A stretch of DNA of 64,000 nt from Peribacillus sp. Bi96 (GCF_918698115.1 NZ_CAKKLV010000015.1:62001-126000), one strand, 5' to 3'. Numbered from the stretch's first letter, positions 43,050 to 52,820 are shown. Notes: generated from the sequence alone by a model not told the origin. Program-made: numbers and translations.

Positions 43050-44828
43050 ATGAAGATGAAAAAGGCATTTATAGGTCTATCACTCTTATGTTTGATTGTT
43101 CCTGGTATTGCCAATTCGGCAAATTCTTTAAGCGACCGAAGCAATATCCTGGCTGACTGGAAATTTACAAAACAACATGTAAAAAGTGGTTCAATCGATA
43201 AAGGTAATTTAATTATTGAAGATGCAAGCAAACATGGAAATGATCTAGAGTTGGTGACGATAGGTGATCCGGCCTCGCCTGAATTAAAAAATATGCTTCA
43301 ATGGTCTAAAGAAGATTATTATGATCAAGAAAAAGTGGATAGTTTGAAATTCGCTAATTATGAAAACGCCCCATCAGGAAGATATTTCAAAACAAAAAAG
43401 GATGCACCTATAAATTCTGAGATATTCGATCATGGATTCACCATCGAGACAATATTCAAATTGCCAAGTAATTTAAAAAGCAGCATGGGCATGTTTTCAA
43501 GACAAGGACAGGCTGCGGCCCTTAATAAAATGGAAGGGGAGAAAAAAATTCTTTCTGCATTAACTGTTTCCAGTGATCAAAAAATTCAATGGTCAAGCCA
43601 TCCATCCAACCTACAATATAATGTAAGTAATTGGTCTCGTTCGTTAAATCCTGATGAATGGTATCATTTGGCTATTGTTAATGACGGTAGCACAACGACT
43701 TTAACATTGAATGGCGTTAGTGATTACGGAAAATCAGAAAAAGTTATAGGCATTGCAGCAATACAAGGTAAAGGCTGGAACATCGGTGCTTCTCAGTGGG
43801 GAAATAAATTGGGAACACTATTTGCAGGAAATATCCAGGAAATACGGATTGCTAATAAAGCATTGACAGAGAAAGAATGGCTTGTGCAGGATGCTCGTGA
43901 CGATGAACCATTCGAAGGATCAAACAAATCTTTACCCTTTCTAACGAATAAAAAGAATTATAATTTTCTTTTTGTTCCAGATACCCAGAAATACGCAAGC
44001 CAAAATCCAGAGATTTTCAATAGCCAAATGAATTGGATTTCCAAGAATACGAAAAAAAACAATATCATTATGAATACATTCGTTGGGGACATTGTCGATA
44101 GTGATTCAGAAAAACAATGGCAGATTTCCCTCGGAGCCATTTCCCTTTTGGATAAGAATGAAGTTCCATATATGATGGCAGCAGGTAATCATGACTATGC
44201 TGACGGAAACCCTTTTTTAACACATTATGGACCGCAACGATTTGTGAATAAAAAATACTATAAGGGGTCGTCTCAATCCGGATATAGCTCTTATGCAATT
44301 GCTAAGGCAGGAAGTTATGAATACTTAGTCTTGATCGTAGATATGAAAAATCTGCATAAGGACTTAGAGTGGTCAAAAAAGGTTCTAGATCAGCATAAAG
44401 ATAAACCGACCATCCTCGTCTCACATGATATTATTTCCCCAGAGGTTAAAGGTAATGAAATCAAAGCCGTCGAGTCGTCTAATGGCCGACTGATCTGGGA
44501 TGAACTTGTAAAGGATCACAATCAAGTGTTCATGACGGTTAATGGACATTATTTTGGGATAGCACATCAGGTAAAACAAAACTCAGCAGGGAATGATGTG
44601 ATTCAAATGCTAGTCAATTACCAAGCGAATTATCGCGGGGGAAATGGTTGGCTAAGACTTGTGGAATTTAATGAAAAGAAAAACGAACTGCTTTTCCGTA
44701 CCTTTTCCCCATTTGTCAATGAAATGTCTAAAAAGGAAAAAACTTATATTGATTATAAATTTTTAACAGGGGAAAATAATTCATTTAAATTGGATTGGGA
44801 TTTTAAAAATAGATTTAACTTTAAGTAA
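43050..44828 (+). CDS. secreted LamG domain plus calcineurin-like metallophosphatase
   Basis: A 592-residue exported protein. A signal peptide (MKMKKAFIGLSLLCLIVPG, cut after the Asn-Ser-Ala region) is followed by a concanavalin/LamG-like beta domain (about 100-265, HGFTIETIFKLPS, EWYHLAIVNDGSTTTLTLNG, GNIQEIRIANKALTEKEW) and a metallophosphoesterase domain (about 290-540) with the motifs FVPDTQ, GDIVDSD, AAGNHD, VSHD and NGHYFG. These supply the Asp/His/Asn residues that hold two metal ions. It probably binds a polymer and removes phosphate from it or from released nucleotides. Start 43050 has GGGGTGAG upstream. Phosphate-starvation control would be typical but no Pho box is clear. Confidence 0.88.
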   Translation: MKMKKAFIGLSLLCLIVPGIANSANSLSDRSNILADWKFTKQHVKSGSIDKGNLIIEDASKHGNDLELVTIGDPASPELKNMLQWSKEDYYDQEKVDSLKFANYENAPSGRYFKTKKDAPINSEIFDHGFTIETIFKLPSNLKSSMGMFSRQGQAAALNKMEGEKKILSALTVSSDQKIQWSSHPSNLQYNVSNWSRSLNPDEWYHLAIVNDGSTTTLTLNGVSDYGKSEKVIGIAAIQGKGWNIGASQWGNKLGTLFAGNIQEIRIANKALTEKEWLVQDARDDEPFEGSNKSLPFLTNKKNYNFLFVPDTQKYASQNPEIFNSQMNWISKNTKKNNIIMNTFVGDIVDSDSEKQWQISLGAISLLDKNEVPYMMAAGNHDYADGNPFLTHYGPQRFVNKKYYKGSSQSGYSSYAIAKAGSYEYLVLIVDMKNLHKDLEWSKKVLDQHKDKPTILVSHDIISPEVKGNEIKAVESSNGRLIWDELVKDHNQVFMTVNGHYFGIAHQVKQNSAGNDVIQMLVNYQANYRGGNGWLRLVEFNEKKNELLFRTFSPFVNEMSKKEKTYIDYKFLTGENNSFKLDWDFKNRFNFK

Positions 44829-44857
44829 TTTGAAACACAAGGAAAAAAATTGAATTC

Positions 44858-44889
44858 CCCAGGTATCCTGAACTATCAATCAACCTGGG
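44858..44889 (+). terminator. possible terminator after the metallophosphatase gene
   Basis: CCCAGGT and ACCTGGG (7 bp) around an 18-base loop, 30 bases after the stop, with a mixed T/C run afterwards. Weak loop and tail, so moderate trust only. Confidence 0.4.
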
Positions 44890-44992
44890 TTCATTCCTTT
44901 TATGTGGACTACTCCACCCTTTTTGTTGAGTCATTCAAGCTGTCATGCATTATCATCATTTTTTTCCAAAACCTGATAACAGTTGTGAATTA

Positions 44993-45244
44993 CTATTTAT
45001 AATCGGCAGTTTCCAAGGATTTGGAAGGATGAACGATCATCCCACATAAAGAAGGTGGAATGCTGTGAAAATTGAACATTTCTTCAAGTTGGTTTAAACT
45101 GGCCTCGCTAATCAAAAAGACACTGGTAGGTGGATTCATGAAGCGGATGCCCAAACATATGTGCAGTTGCAACCTTGCTGCAACTGCAGTAGCATGGGCT
45201 GTGAAAGCAGCTTTGCAAGCTTCTTCCACACTTAATTCTCCCAT
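44993..45244 (-). CDS. small hypothetical protein, possibly the end of a decayed gene
   Basis: An 83-codon frame from ATG 45244 with natural-looking codon choice (SVEEACKAAFTAHATAVAAR, PPTSVFLISEASLNQLEEM). No SD is visible. Upstream in a different frame a protein-like stretch (HGSRYERIIEELLDMVNHQI, ATSWAEECTDRISNKNS) ends at a stop 13 bases before the ATG, so the two may be halves of one frameshifted gene. I do not recognise the family. Confidence 0.35.
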   Translation of the reverse strand: MGELSVEEACKAAFTAHATAVAARLQLHICLGIRFMNPPTSVFLISEASLNQLEEMFNFHSIPPSLCGMIVHPSKSLETADYK

Positions 45245-45461
45245 GTGTTACTTGCTTTTATCGCTTTTCATGGCCGATCATCATGCGGCTATTTTTGTTT
45301 GAAATGCGATCTGTACATTCTTCAGCCCAGCTTGTGGCTATTTGATGATTTACCATGTCAAGCAGTTCTTCGATGATTCTTTCATATCTGCTTCCATGAA
45401 TATATCTCGGCTTATATATAAATAGCCCTCAAAAATTCCCGATTGGAAAGACCCTGAATTT

Positions 45462-46358
45462 TCATGCAGCTTTTTTCATTAATGATTTGTACTTTCCTAA
45501 CCCATTAACAACAAGAACCCCTAATATCGCAATCACACCTCCAATGACTGAAAGAGTACTCGGCACCTCTTGCAGCCATAGCCAAGCGATGAAAATGGCT
45601 ATTACAGGTTCAATGTATAACAGACTAGAAACGGAACTGGCTTTTCCTAACGATAGTGCAATTGCCCATGTGACATAACCGATGGCCGCAGGGAAAATAC
45701 CAACAAAAATAGCTGATAAATGCCCTTCCATTGTAGCGTGTTGCATGTCTTGAAATAGCCCAGGAACAAATATAAAAAAGGGTATCGTACCAATCCATGT
45801 GAAATAAGCTGTCAATTCAATCGGATTATAGCGGCTAAACAGAGGCTTTTGGAAAACAAAAAACACCGCTGATGCAACAGCAGACATCAGCACTAAAAAG
45901 GCTCCTTCAGAAATATCCAGAGAAGGACCTGCAGTACCTAAAGTTATTAAGGTGATCCCTGTGAAACCTATTCCTAAACCAATCCATCCGAATAGGCCAA
46001 GGCGTTCTTTTAAAACGATAGAAGCGATGATAGCGATGAAAACAGGTGCTGAACCAATCAGCATTCCAGCAGTTCCCGCCGAAATGGTCTGTTCCCCAAA
46101 CGTCACCCCGATATGATAAATACTAATACCAATTAATGCAAGGATCGATATCCTCAATAAATCCTCTTTTTTCGGGAGACGAAACTTCACTCCAGGCCAT
46201 AGAGCATAAAGGACAAAAATCCCTGATGCTATAAGATAACGAACAAGTACCAAATGTCCAGCTGAATACCCGCCATTGAGGCTTGCACGAATAGCTGCGA
46301 ATGTAGATCCCCAAATAATAACTGTAATTGATGCCAATAAAAATGCCTTAGTGTTCAA
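45462..46358 (-). CDS. EamA family (DMT) transporter
   Basis: A 298-residue membrane protein with ten helices made of two EamA repeats. Marks are ITVIIWGSTFAAIRASL at the start, GTAGMLIGSAPVFIAIIASI in repeat one and ASSVSSLLYIEPVIAIFIAW in repeat two, followed by a basic C-terminus (KYKSLMKKAA). Family members export amino acids or other metabolites; a specific substrate is not indicated. Single gene. Confidence 0.9.
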   Translation of the reverse strand: MNTKAFLLASITVIIWGSTFAAIRASLNGGYSAGHLVLVRYLIASGIFVLYALWPGVKFRLPKKEDLLRISILALIGISIYHIGVTFGEQTISAGTAGMLIGSAPVFIAIIASIVLKERLGLFGWIGLGIGFTGITLITLGTAGPSLDISEGAFLVLMSAVASAVFFVFQKPLFSRYNPIELTAYFTWIGTIPFFIFVPGLFQDMQHATMEGHLSAIFVGIFPAAIGYVTWAIALSLGKASSVSSLLYIEPVIAIFIAWLWLQEVPSTLSVIGGVIAILGVLVVNGLGKYKSLMKKAA

Positions 46359-46545
46359 AACCTATTCCCCCCAACCATTCACTATAACCTGAAGGTAACA
46401 TGGATATGGGAGAACTTCAATAAAATTTCCATCTTGCTGTGAAGTGAAAAAGTAAAATACGGAACTAACGTACATTCTTTGGGAAAGTAAATTCCATCTG
46501 GGCTTGGAACGGATCGATCAGGTTTTGAAAAGCATGCTAAACAAA

Positions 46546-46567
46546 AGGTGCTTCGTATCAGAAGCAC
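46546..46567 (-). terminator. terminator of the ABC importer operon
   Basis: GGTGCTTC/GAAGCACC perfect 8-bp stem with a 6-base loop, followed on the minus strand by TTTTG, about 90 bases after the permease stop. Confidence 0.75.
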
Positions 46568-46658
46568 CCAGAATGTCCAAGATATAGATTACTCGAAATA
46601 CTTCTTGAGACTTTTTACAATGTAACCGGTTAAATTAACGATTACATTCCTATATAAA

Positions 46659-47483
46659 TTAACTATTTTCTGGTTTCCAAGAAGAAAAGCGTCTTTCAAT
46701 GATACCTAATAATGAAGTAAGAATGATTCCCGTAATGGTAATTACTAACACTCCAACAAACATACGATCTGTTTGTAGATTTTGTCCATTGCTTGTCAAT
46801 TGATATCCGATACCAGCTGTCGAAGCGAATAATTCACCTACAACTACAGCAATCAGTCCTTGACCGATACCTAAGCGAATACCATTTAAAAGGAATGGTA
46901 CCGTCGAAGGCAATGCAATCGTTTTAAAAATTTGAAATTCACTTGCATTAAACGTTCTTGCTGCTTTTATTAAGTTTTGATCTAATGTTAACATGGCTTT
47001 TTGAGCGCTCATCACTATGGGAAAGAAGGCCATCAAAAATACTATAACAATTTTTGATGCTGGCCCTATTCCGAATGCAATGATAATAACGGGTAAAAGG
47101 GCAACTTTAGGAGTTACATATAATCCTGAAATAAAAGGATTAACTACTGCATTAAAGTTAGCATTCCAGCCAGACAACACACCAATTGGAATTCCAATAA
47201 GTATTGCTAAAACGAAGCCTGCAACAAATTCGTAACCACTTACTTCCACATTCTCCCAAAAAGAAATTTCTTGGACCATTAAAACTGCCGCTTGAGCAAT
47301 TTCAATTGGTGAGCTAATAAACAATGGATTTATCCATTCATTTTGAGAGGCCAATTCCCAAAGTAACAGGAATATTAAAACAGAAGCAACACTGATAAAA
47401 AATGACTTTTTTTCTTTTTTTATTTTCTTCGCTTTTTTTATCTTATGCTTTGATTGTGTAAGTTGGATAGTACCCTTAGTCAT
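46659..47483 (-). CDS. ABC transporter permease, nitrate/sulfonate/taurine type
   Basis: A 274-residue inner-membrane permease of the SsuC/TauC family with six helices. A Lys-rich N-terminal tail precedes the first helix. The EAA-like coupling motif is seen in KAARTFNASEFQIFKTIALP and the following LPSTVPFLLNGIRLGIGQGL. Third gene of a substrate-binding protein / ATPase / permease operon, starting 20 bases after the ATPase stop. Which anion it imports (aliphatic sulfonate, taurine, nitrate, pyrimidine precursor) is open. Confidence 0.9.
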   Translation of the reverse strand: MTKGTIQLTQSKHKIKKAKKIKKEKKSFFISVASVLIFLLLWELASQNEWINPLFISSPIEIAQAAVLMVQEISFWENVEVSGYEFVAGFVLAILIGIPIGVLSGWNANFNAVVNPFISGLYVTPKVALLPVIIIAFGIGPASKIVIVFLMAFFPIVMSAQKAMLTLDQNLIKAARTFNASEFQIFKTIALPSTVPFLLNGIRLGIGQGLIAVVVGELFASTAGIGYQLTSNGQNLQTDRMFVGVLVITITGIILTSLLGIIERRFSSWKPENS

Positions 47484-47503
47484 AGTATTCTCCTTTCACT
47501 TTA

Positions 47504-48322
47504 TTATTTTTCTTTATTATCGAAACCTTGTTTTGAAGACTCCTGTTCAATAATAGACCATATATGGTCCACAACTTCTAAAAATTCTGGGCTACGCTTC
47601 ACATGGAGATCTCTCGGTCTAGGAATATCAACATCCACAACCTCCACTACACGTCCTGGTCTTGCCCCAAAAACAAAAATTCTATCAGCTAAAAATACCG
47701 CTTCATCAATTTGGTGTGTAATAAAAAGGCTTGTCTTTTTTGTCTCTTCCCATATTCTAAGTAACTCACCTTGCATAAATTCCCTAGTTTGTGCGTCTAA
47801 CGCCGAAAATGGTTCATCCAGTAATATTAATGACGGGTTTAACGTTAAAGCTCGAGCCAAGTTTACCCTTTGCTGCATCCCCCCTGATAATTCATGTGGA
47901 TAATGATTTTCATAACCTTTCAATCCGACCATTTCAATAAATTCTTTGGCCTCTTTCTTTTTCTCTGCTGTTACTTGCTTTAATAGTTCAACCCCATATA
48001 GAACATTTTCCAAAACTGTTCTCCAAGGTAAAAGACTCGGGTTTTGGAAAACCATTGCCCTATCTTTGCCGGGTCCATCAATTTTTTGCTGATCTAATAG
48101 AATTTCTCCCTTACTTGGCTTTAGTAATCCAACTACAGTATTTAAAAAAGTTGTTTTTCCACAGCCGCTCGGCCCAACAATACATATAAATTCACCATCT
48201 ATAATAGATAAGTTTATATTTTGTAGGGCAATCACTTCTGCACCAGTTTTATTGTTTACGTAAGTAACATCTAAAAATCGAGTACATAATTTAAAATTTT
48301 CTTCCAATTGCTCGTTTTCCAT
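47504..48322 (-). CDS. ABC transporter ATPase, nitrate/sulfonate/taurine type
   Basis: A 272-residue ATPase of the SsuB/TauB family: Walker A GPSGCGKTT, the Q-loop FQNPSLLPW, signature LSGGMQQR, Walker B LILLDEPFSALD and switch His in ITHQIDEA. I use the ATG at 48322; an upstream SD (AAGGAG) is 12 bases away, and the 42-codon longer frame runs into the gene before it. The C-terminal PRPRDLHVKRSPEF is typical of this group. Powers uptake through the neighbouring permease. Confidence 0.92.
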   Translation of the reverse strand: MENEQLEENFKLCTRFLDVTYVNNKTGAEVIALQNINLSIIDGEFICIVGPSGCGKTTFLNTVVGLLKPSKGEILLDQQKIDGPGKDRAMVFQNPSLLPWRTVLENVLYGVELLKQVTAEKKKEAKEFIEMVGLKGYENHYPHELSGGMQQRVNLARALTLNPSLILLDEPFSALDAQTREFMQGELLRIWEETKKTSLFITHQIDEAVFLADRIFVFGARPGRVVEVVDVDIPRPRDLHVKRSPEFLEVVDHIWSIIEQESSKQGFDNKEK

Positions 48323-48350
48323 CTTAACTATCATCTCCTTTCCATTTTCA

Positions 48351-49409
48351 TTACTTTTTAAAAGCTTCTTCAATATAACTATTTGTCCAAATAACATCTT
48401 CAGTAGTATCCTGTTTAGTAGAAACGCCTGACATTTTGCCAAATTCAACTAATGGATCTTGAGCATTATCCCAAGCTTCTTGATTCATTTCTCCATAGCC
48501 TTTAAAAGTGTTCTTTAAGCCAATTATTGATTCCTCTAAAATATCAACATCAATCCCATCAAAATAAGATACGATTGATTCGGCAGCCTCTCTTGGATTA
48601 TTACGTGTAAATTCCATCCCTTTCCCAATTGCTCGAACCACTTTCAAAGATGTTTCCTTATTTTTTTCTAAGTATTCTCTTTTAGCAAAAACAGCTTCCC
48701 AGACCATGTTCCCATACATTTGCTCTTCACTTGTATTGATTACAATCTCACCAACATCTTTACTTTCCACTTGTAAACCCATCGGTGGTGATGCTACACC
48801 CCCGTCAACAATCCCCTCCTGCATTCCGCCAATCTTCGATCCATCTCCTGCTAATTTGACGGTTTTTAGAGTATTTGGATCCACTCCATGTAATTTCATT
48901 AAATATCGGGTGTATACATCCCCGGAATCGCCAACAAGGTTAGTACCAATAGTTGCTCCATTTAATGAAGCAACTCTTTCTTCAAGTGATGAGTCTTTAG
49001 AAATATTCTTTTTCTTTTGATATTGTTTAGAGAGTGTAATTTGATAGGTTAACGCTGAATTTAAAGATTGAATTGCCAATAAATCTTCACCTTTGTCAAG
49101 AGGAGTAAACATACTTCGAGGACCTGAGACCGCAAACTGAGCTTCACCTGATAATACAGAAGCGATTACTTGTGCTCCTCCACCACCAGAAACAATTTCA
49201 GCTTCAATTCCTTCCTCTTCAAAATATCCTTGCTCAATGGCTACGTACAATGGGGCAACCGACAACAACCGTGCAGGTTCTGTAAAAGTAAGCTTTACCG
49301 CTTTCCCTCCTGAACTCCCCTTATTTTCTGTAGTAGTTTCGTCACTTGAACTGCATCCAGATACTATAAACACCAAACAAAGCAGAACGAACCATTTTTT
49401 CTTAAGCAT
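48351..49409 (-). CDS. ABC substrate-binding lipoprotein, SsuA/TauA/NMT1 type
   Basis: A 352-residue lipoprotein: signal peptide with lipobox FIVSGC (Cys19), a Ser/Thr/Gly-rich linker, then the two-lobe binding domain with LLSVAPLYVAIEQGYFEEEG and EAEIVSGGGGAQVIASVLSG, which are standard for the NMT1/SsuA fold. SPPMGLQVESKDVGE and VKLAGDGSKIGGMQEGIVDG are later pocket segments. It captures the substrate outside the membrane for the neighbouring ATPase and permease. An organosulfonate would make sense beside a sulfosugar cluster 25 kb away, but that is only a thought. Confidence 0.9.
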   Translation of the reverse strand: MLKKKWFVLLCLVFIVSGCSSSDETTTENKGSSGGKAVKLTFTEPARLLSVAPLYVAIEQGYFEEEGIEAEIVSGGGGAQVIASVLSGEAQFAVSGPRSMFTPLDKGEDLLAIQSLNSALTYQITLSKQYQKKKNISKDSSLEERVASLNGATIGTNLVGDSGDVYTRYLMKLHGVDPNTLKTVKLAGDGSKIGGMQEGIVDGGVASPPMGLQVESKDVGEIVINTSEEQMYGNMVWEAVFAKREYLEKNKETSLKVVRAIGKGMEFTRNNPREAAESIVSYFDGIDVDILEESIIGLKNTFKGYGEMNQEAWDNAQDPLVEFGKMSGVSTKQDTTEDVIWTNSYIEEAFKK

Positions 49410-49531
49410 ATTACTTACCTCCCCAAATCAATCATTTTTTATTGACGCTTAATTCACTAACTTTGAAAGACCGTTAAGCGTTAATAGGTTACTGTTTTTC
49501 AAAGAAAAGCCGTTTCAATCTTCTCTTGAAT

Positions 49532-49621
49532 TTATAGCCATTCAAGCTTAAAAGTGCTTTCTTTTAATTCAGCAACATGCTTTTCATCAGATTCTTCAAA
49601 TGAAAAATGTCCATTAGACAT
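49532..49621 (-). CDS. 29-codon small ORF ahead of the ABC importer operon
   Basis: ATG 49621 with SD GAAGGGG at 6-7 bases, peptide MSNGHFSFEESDEKHVAELK followed by nine more residues ending EWL, stop at 49532. The SD quality is better than expected by chance. It could be a leader peptide, a small protein or the surviving start of a truncated first gene of the operon. I know no match. Confidence 0.45.
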   Translation of the reverse strand: MSNGHFSFEESDEKHVAELKESTFKLEWL

Positions 49622-49751
49622 AAATTTCCCCTTCTGAATTTTGTTTTATATACAAAACTTAATTTCATATACATATCAATTTTAATTCAGCCGTCCCATT
49701 TTGGTCAATTGTAAATTTCGAAAATTTGGTTAATTCAGTGGGTTTCCGCAC

Positions 49752-49782
49752 AAAAAAACACTCATTTAGAATCATTGAGTGT
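49752..49782 (-). terminator. terminator with no gene in front of it
   Basis: On the minus strand ACACTCA and TGAGTGT form a 7-bp stem followed by TTTTTTT. The next gene upstream on that strand ends at 50418 and has its own terminator, so this one serves an unseen transcript or a lost gene. Confidence 0.65.
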
Positions 49783-50317
49783 CAGGTTCATTCGGATAGA
49801 TATATGGAATATGCAAATGGAGTTCGATTTCCCCGTTAGATATTATCGCTTTTTTATATTTACTTCTAGTGCAAAATATCGCCAAAAATAAGTGCAAAAT
49901 AACTCCTAAAGCAACACATAAAACATACCCGTATGCAAAAGCGTACTTTTACGAACAAAGAATGAATGTTTCTTCATAACTGGGTTTAATCTTCTGACTT
50001 ACACCTACAAGAATTAACTCCCAGCATACTAGAGGCTAGGAGTTAATTTTCATTCTTTATTTTTGAACCTTATCATGTGGATATTCAAGTGAGATAACTC
50101 TTTTTAAGGCTGATTGTTCATCAATCTAATTTCATGATATATAGCATTAGATAGGATTCCTATTTCTATGTTCTTATGTACTTCATAAAAGTGAATAACC
50201 ATTAAAATAATCGCCGTAAACCCGTCACTTCAATATGCAATAATATATACTGACTAGAGCCAAAATAAAGGGCCCATTTGGGTTATTGTAGGAAAATCAA
50301 AAAAATAAAGTTCAAAA
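49783..50317. other. noncoding stretch with gene fossils possible
   Basis: No supported gene. The direct repeats AGTGCAAAAT (twice, 23 bases apart near 49870-49905) and a 41-codon minus-strand stretch without a start (about 50120-50250, containing VIHFYEVHKNIEIGILSNAI) suggest remains of a deleted gene. Confidence 0.4.
50012..50052. terminator. terminator-like hairpin, strand uncertain
   Basis: AATTAACTCC and GGAGTTAATT (10 bp, extended by AGC/GCT after a mismatch) followed by TTTCATTCTTT on the plus strand and AT-rich sequence on the other. No adjacent gene explains it. Confidence 0.5.
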
Positions 50318-50333
50318 GATGCCCGCAGGCATC
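50311..50333 (-). terminator. terminator of the uxaC-GPH-GH31 operon
   Basis: GATGCC/GGCATC stem with a 4-base loop (50318-50333), followed on the minus strand by TTTTG, 85 bases after the GH31 stop. Confidence 0.65.
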
Positions 50334-50417
50334 CAAATAAAAAACGAAATATAAACTCATAATCGTTAAAAGAGGATGATAAACTTTGGATTATTTGATC
50401 AAGTATTCAGCGAAAAT

Positions 50418-52820
50418 CTAGTTTAATTTATAATTAAAAGTGCCTTTATCACGGTCCTGTTCTATTCCATTGACGATTAATTTTCTCTGTTCATTTTCTG
50501 GGAGGTGGAATGTGATCTGATCATATGGCAATTTATAGGACCCTTTCTTATGAATTGTCACTTGAATCTCATTTTCTTCAGCTTCCATTTCAACATTAAT
50601 GTAGGCAAATGTATGCAAATAGTTGTTTGTTAAACCATCATCTTCATATAATTTGTAAGAGGACTTTCCTTTTCCTTTAGAAGGAAATAATAAAAATCCC
50701 CTTTCATCCTCTTTCTTAGTTGCAAAAGTGACTTCTGCTTGATTGATTGGAAGTATTGATCCTGCTTTGGCTAGTATTGGCGTATAGGATAAAGGCGCAG
50801 GAATTACAACTGTTTGCCCTCCTTCATACCATTTTCCCGTTTGAATGTCATACCACCCATCAGTATTCTTAGGTAAATAAACTTCCCGTTCTCTCTTCCC
50901 CTTTTCGACAACAGAAGCAACCAAGAGTGACTCACCTAGCATAAAGTCATCGTTTTCTTCAAAGGTAGTTTCATCATGTTCGAAATCGTAAAACGTCGGT
51001 CGGATGATAGGCTGATAGTTATTATAGGCTTCGTGCAGAGCAGTATATAGATATGGAATGATCTTTGTTCTAAATTTAATCAATGCCCTGATCGATTCCA
51101 GTGTTTCAGGATACATCCAAGGTTCATTAACTGTTTGGTCGTCATTCCAAGAATGTATAGTGAACCTTGGATGAACAATTCCATTTTGCACCCATCTCAC
51201 GAACAACTCCGGTTCAGGAGCAGGACCCGAAAATCCGCCTACATCATGGCCAAAATTATAAATACCTGATAGGCTTAACCCTATTCCCATCTTAATGTTG
51301 TATTTCAATGTTTTCCAACTGGTACGATTATCACCGGTCCATGTTTGCACATAACGATGCATTCCCGCGGAACCAGAGCGTGATATTAGATATGGGCGCA
51401 ATTCAGGATTGTATTCTAACTGTGCTTCATAGGAAGCTTTCATCATAAGGAGCGGATGGACCGCACGAATTAGCTCAAACTCTTTATTTTTGCCAAAGCC
51501 TTGGCAAGTAGCGTCTTTGCTCCAAATTTCAAACTCATTATTGTCGTTCCAAGTTGAATCAATTCCATAATACAACAGATTTTCTTTTACTTGACCTTTC
51601 CACCAATCATACGTTTCTTTGTTAGTAAAGTCTAAATAAGCGCCGATATCATCCCAAAATTGTGCCATTTCAGGTTCTTCTGTCTTACTGTTTGTTATAA
51701 ACATCTTTTTTTCTTTCAACTCATTAAATAATGGATGATCTTTTAATAAACATGGTTTAATATTTGCACACAATCGTACATCCTTATCATGAAAATTCTG
51801 TACCATCTTTTTAGGAGACGGAAATTTTGAATGGTTCCAATTAAACACATAACGTTTATTGCCGATTGATGTATATCCTGATGACAATTGGAACGAATCA
51901 CATAAAATATCATGTTCTTCACAAAGCTTTAGGAATTTATTTAACTGCACTTGCGCATCCGGAGCATCAGTGTAACTCATTGTCGATCCAGAATAGCCTA
52001 AACTCCATTTTGGTGGAAAGATTGTTTGCCCAGTTAACCACGAAAATTTGCGAGTGACATCTTTAACTTTCGGACCTGCGATAATATAGTAATCTAAATC
52101 ACCATGTTCAGCTTGAAAATATCTGTATAACTCATGATAATTATCAAGCTCTGTACCTAATTCAAAAATAGAGCTGGACAAATTGTCGTAGAAAATTCCA
52201 AATGAAAATCCAGTTTTCTTCTGTCGTGTAATATAAAATGGAATATGTTTATAAAGTGGATCACTATATTCTGCATCGTAACCCATCGCATCAATTGTCT
52301 GCATCCGATAGCGCTTTCCATGCTTATCAACTGAGCCCGTTTTTTCACCTAATCCGAAATATTGTTCATTTAAATCGCGCTTTAAATAATGAACTATGTC
52401 CTGACAAAGTGAGCCATCAAAGTTATATGCCTGAGTTTGTCGATCATTCGCAAAGTTCTCCCACTCAGAATTCTCACGATAAAACCAGCTGATCTTAAAT
52501 CCATTTAACTTCACCTGAATCTTTATGAGTGAAGTTTCTACAATGAATTCATCATCGTCTTGTCTAAATTCATAATTTGGTAGTGAAAAACCGTTTGTAT
52601 CCAAACGATCACGGCCCTCCAATGGAACATCAGCTTGTCCCGGTGCTACACTCCAGGTTTTATCAAGCTTTAATTTTTCTCCATCTGTAAATAAGATTCG
52701 AATGATGTCTTTTTCAAGCACCATAATTTTTGCATATGTGTTTCCATCTAGTAATTTAAAGTCAAGAATATTGTTATTCTCTTTAATGAAAGTAAACTGA
52801 TAGTTCTCCTTAATGCTCAT
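50418..52820 (-). CDS. GH31 family alpha-glycosidase
   Basis: An 800-residue intracellular glycoside hydrolase. N-terminal beta-sandwich (about 1-255, with EQYFGLGEKTGSVDKHGKRY near 155), catalytic barrel (about 265-600) with nucleophile Asp426 in STWNDNNEFEIW and acid/base Asp497 in TWTGDNRTSW, and C-terminal beta domains. GHDVGGFSG and VRWVQNGIVHPRFTIHSWN follow as in alpha-glucosidases. No signal peptide. The operon partners (GPH symporter, glucuronate isomerase) suggest that the natural substrate is an alpha-linked uronate-containing sugar rather than maltose. It does not show the sulfoquinovosidase pattern I would look for. RBS GAAGGAG. Confidence 0.88.
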   Translation of the reverse strand: MSIKENYQFTFIKENNNILDFKLLDGNTYAKIMVLEKDIIRILFTDGEKLKLDKTWSVAPGQADVPLEGRDRLDTNGFSLPNYEFRQDDDEFIVETSLIKIQVKLNGFKISWFYRENSEWENFANDRQTQAYNFDGSLCQDIVHYLKRDLNEQYFGLGEKTGSVDKHGKRYRMQTIDAMGYDAEYSDPLYKHIPFYITRQKKTGFSFGIFYDNLSSSIFELGTELDNYHELYRYFQAEHGDLDYYIIAGPKVKDVTRKFSWLTGQTIFPPKWSLGYSGSTMSYTDAPDAQVQLNKFLKLCEEHDILCDSFQLSSGYTSIGNKRYVFNWNHSKFPSPKKMVQNFHDKDVRLCANIKPCLLKDHPLFNELKEKKMFITNSKTEEPEMAQFWDDIGAYLDFTNKETYDWWKGQVKENLLYYGIDSTWNDNNEFEIWSKDATCQGFGKNKEFELIRAVHPLLMMKASYEAQLEYNPELRPYLISRSGSAGMHRYVQTWTGDNRTSWKTLKYNIKMGIGLSLSGIYNFGHDVGGFSGPAPEPELFVRWVQNGIVHPRFTIHSWNDDQTVNEPWMYPETLESIRALIKFRTKIIPYLYTALHEAYNNYQPIIRPTFYDFEHDETTFEENDDFMLGESLLVASVVEKGKREREVYLPKNTDGWYDIQTGKWYEGGQTVVIPAPLSYTPILAKAGSILPINQAEVTFATKKEDERGFLLFPSKGKGKSSYKLYEDDGLTNNYLHTFAYINVEMEAEENEIQVTIHKKGSYKLPYDQITFHLPENEQRKLIVNGIEQDRDKGTFNYKLN

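Noticed and set aside
50418-52820. GH31 enzyme as the sulfoquinovosidase of the sulfosugar cluster
   Set aside because: It lies about 27 kb away in an operon with glucuronate isomerase and its own regulator, and it follows the ordinary alpha-glucosidase pattern; kept as a separate uronate-linked system.
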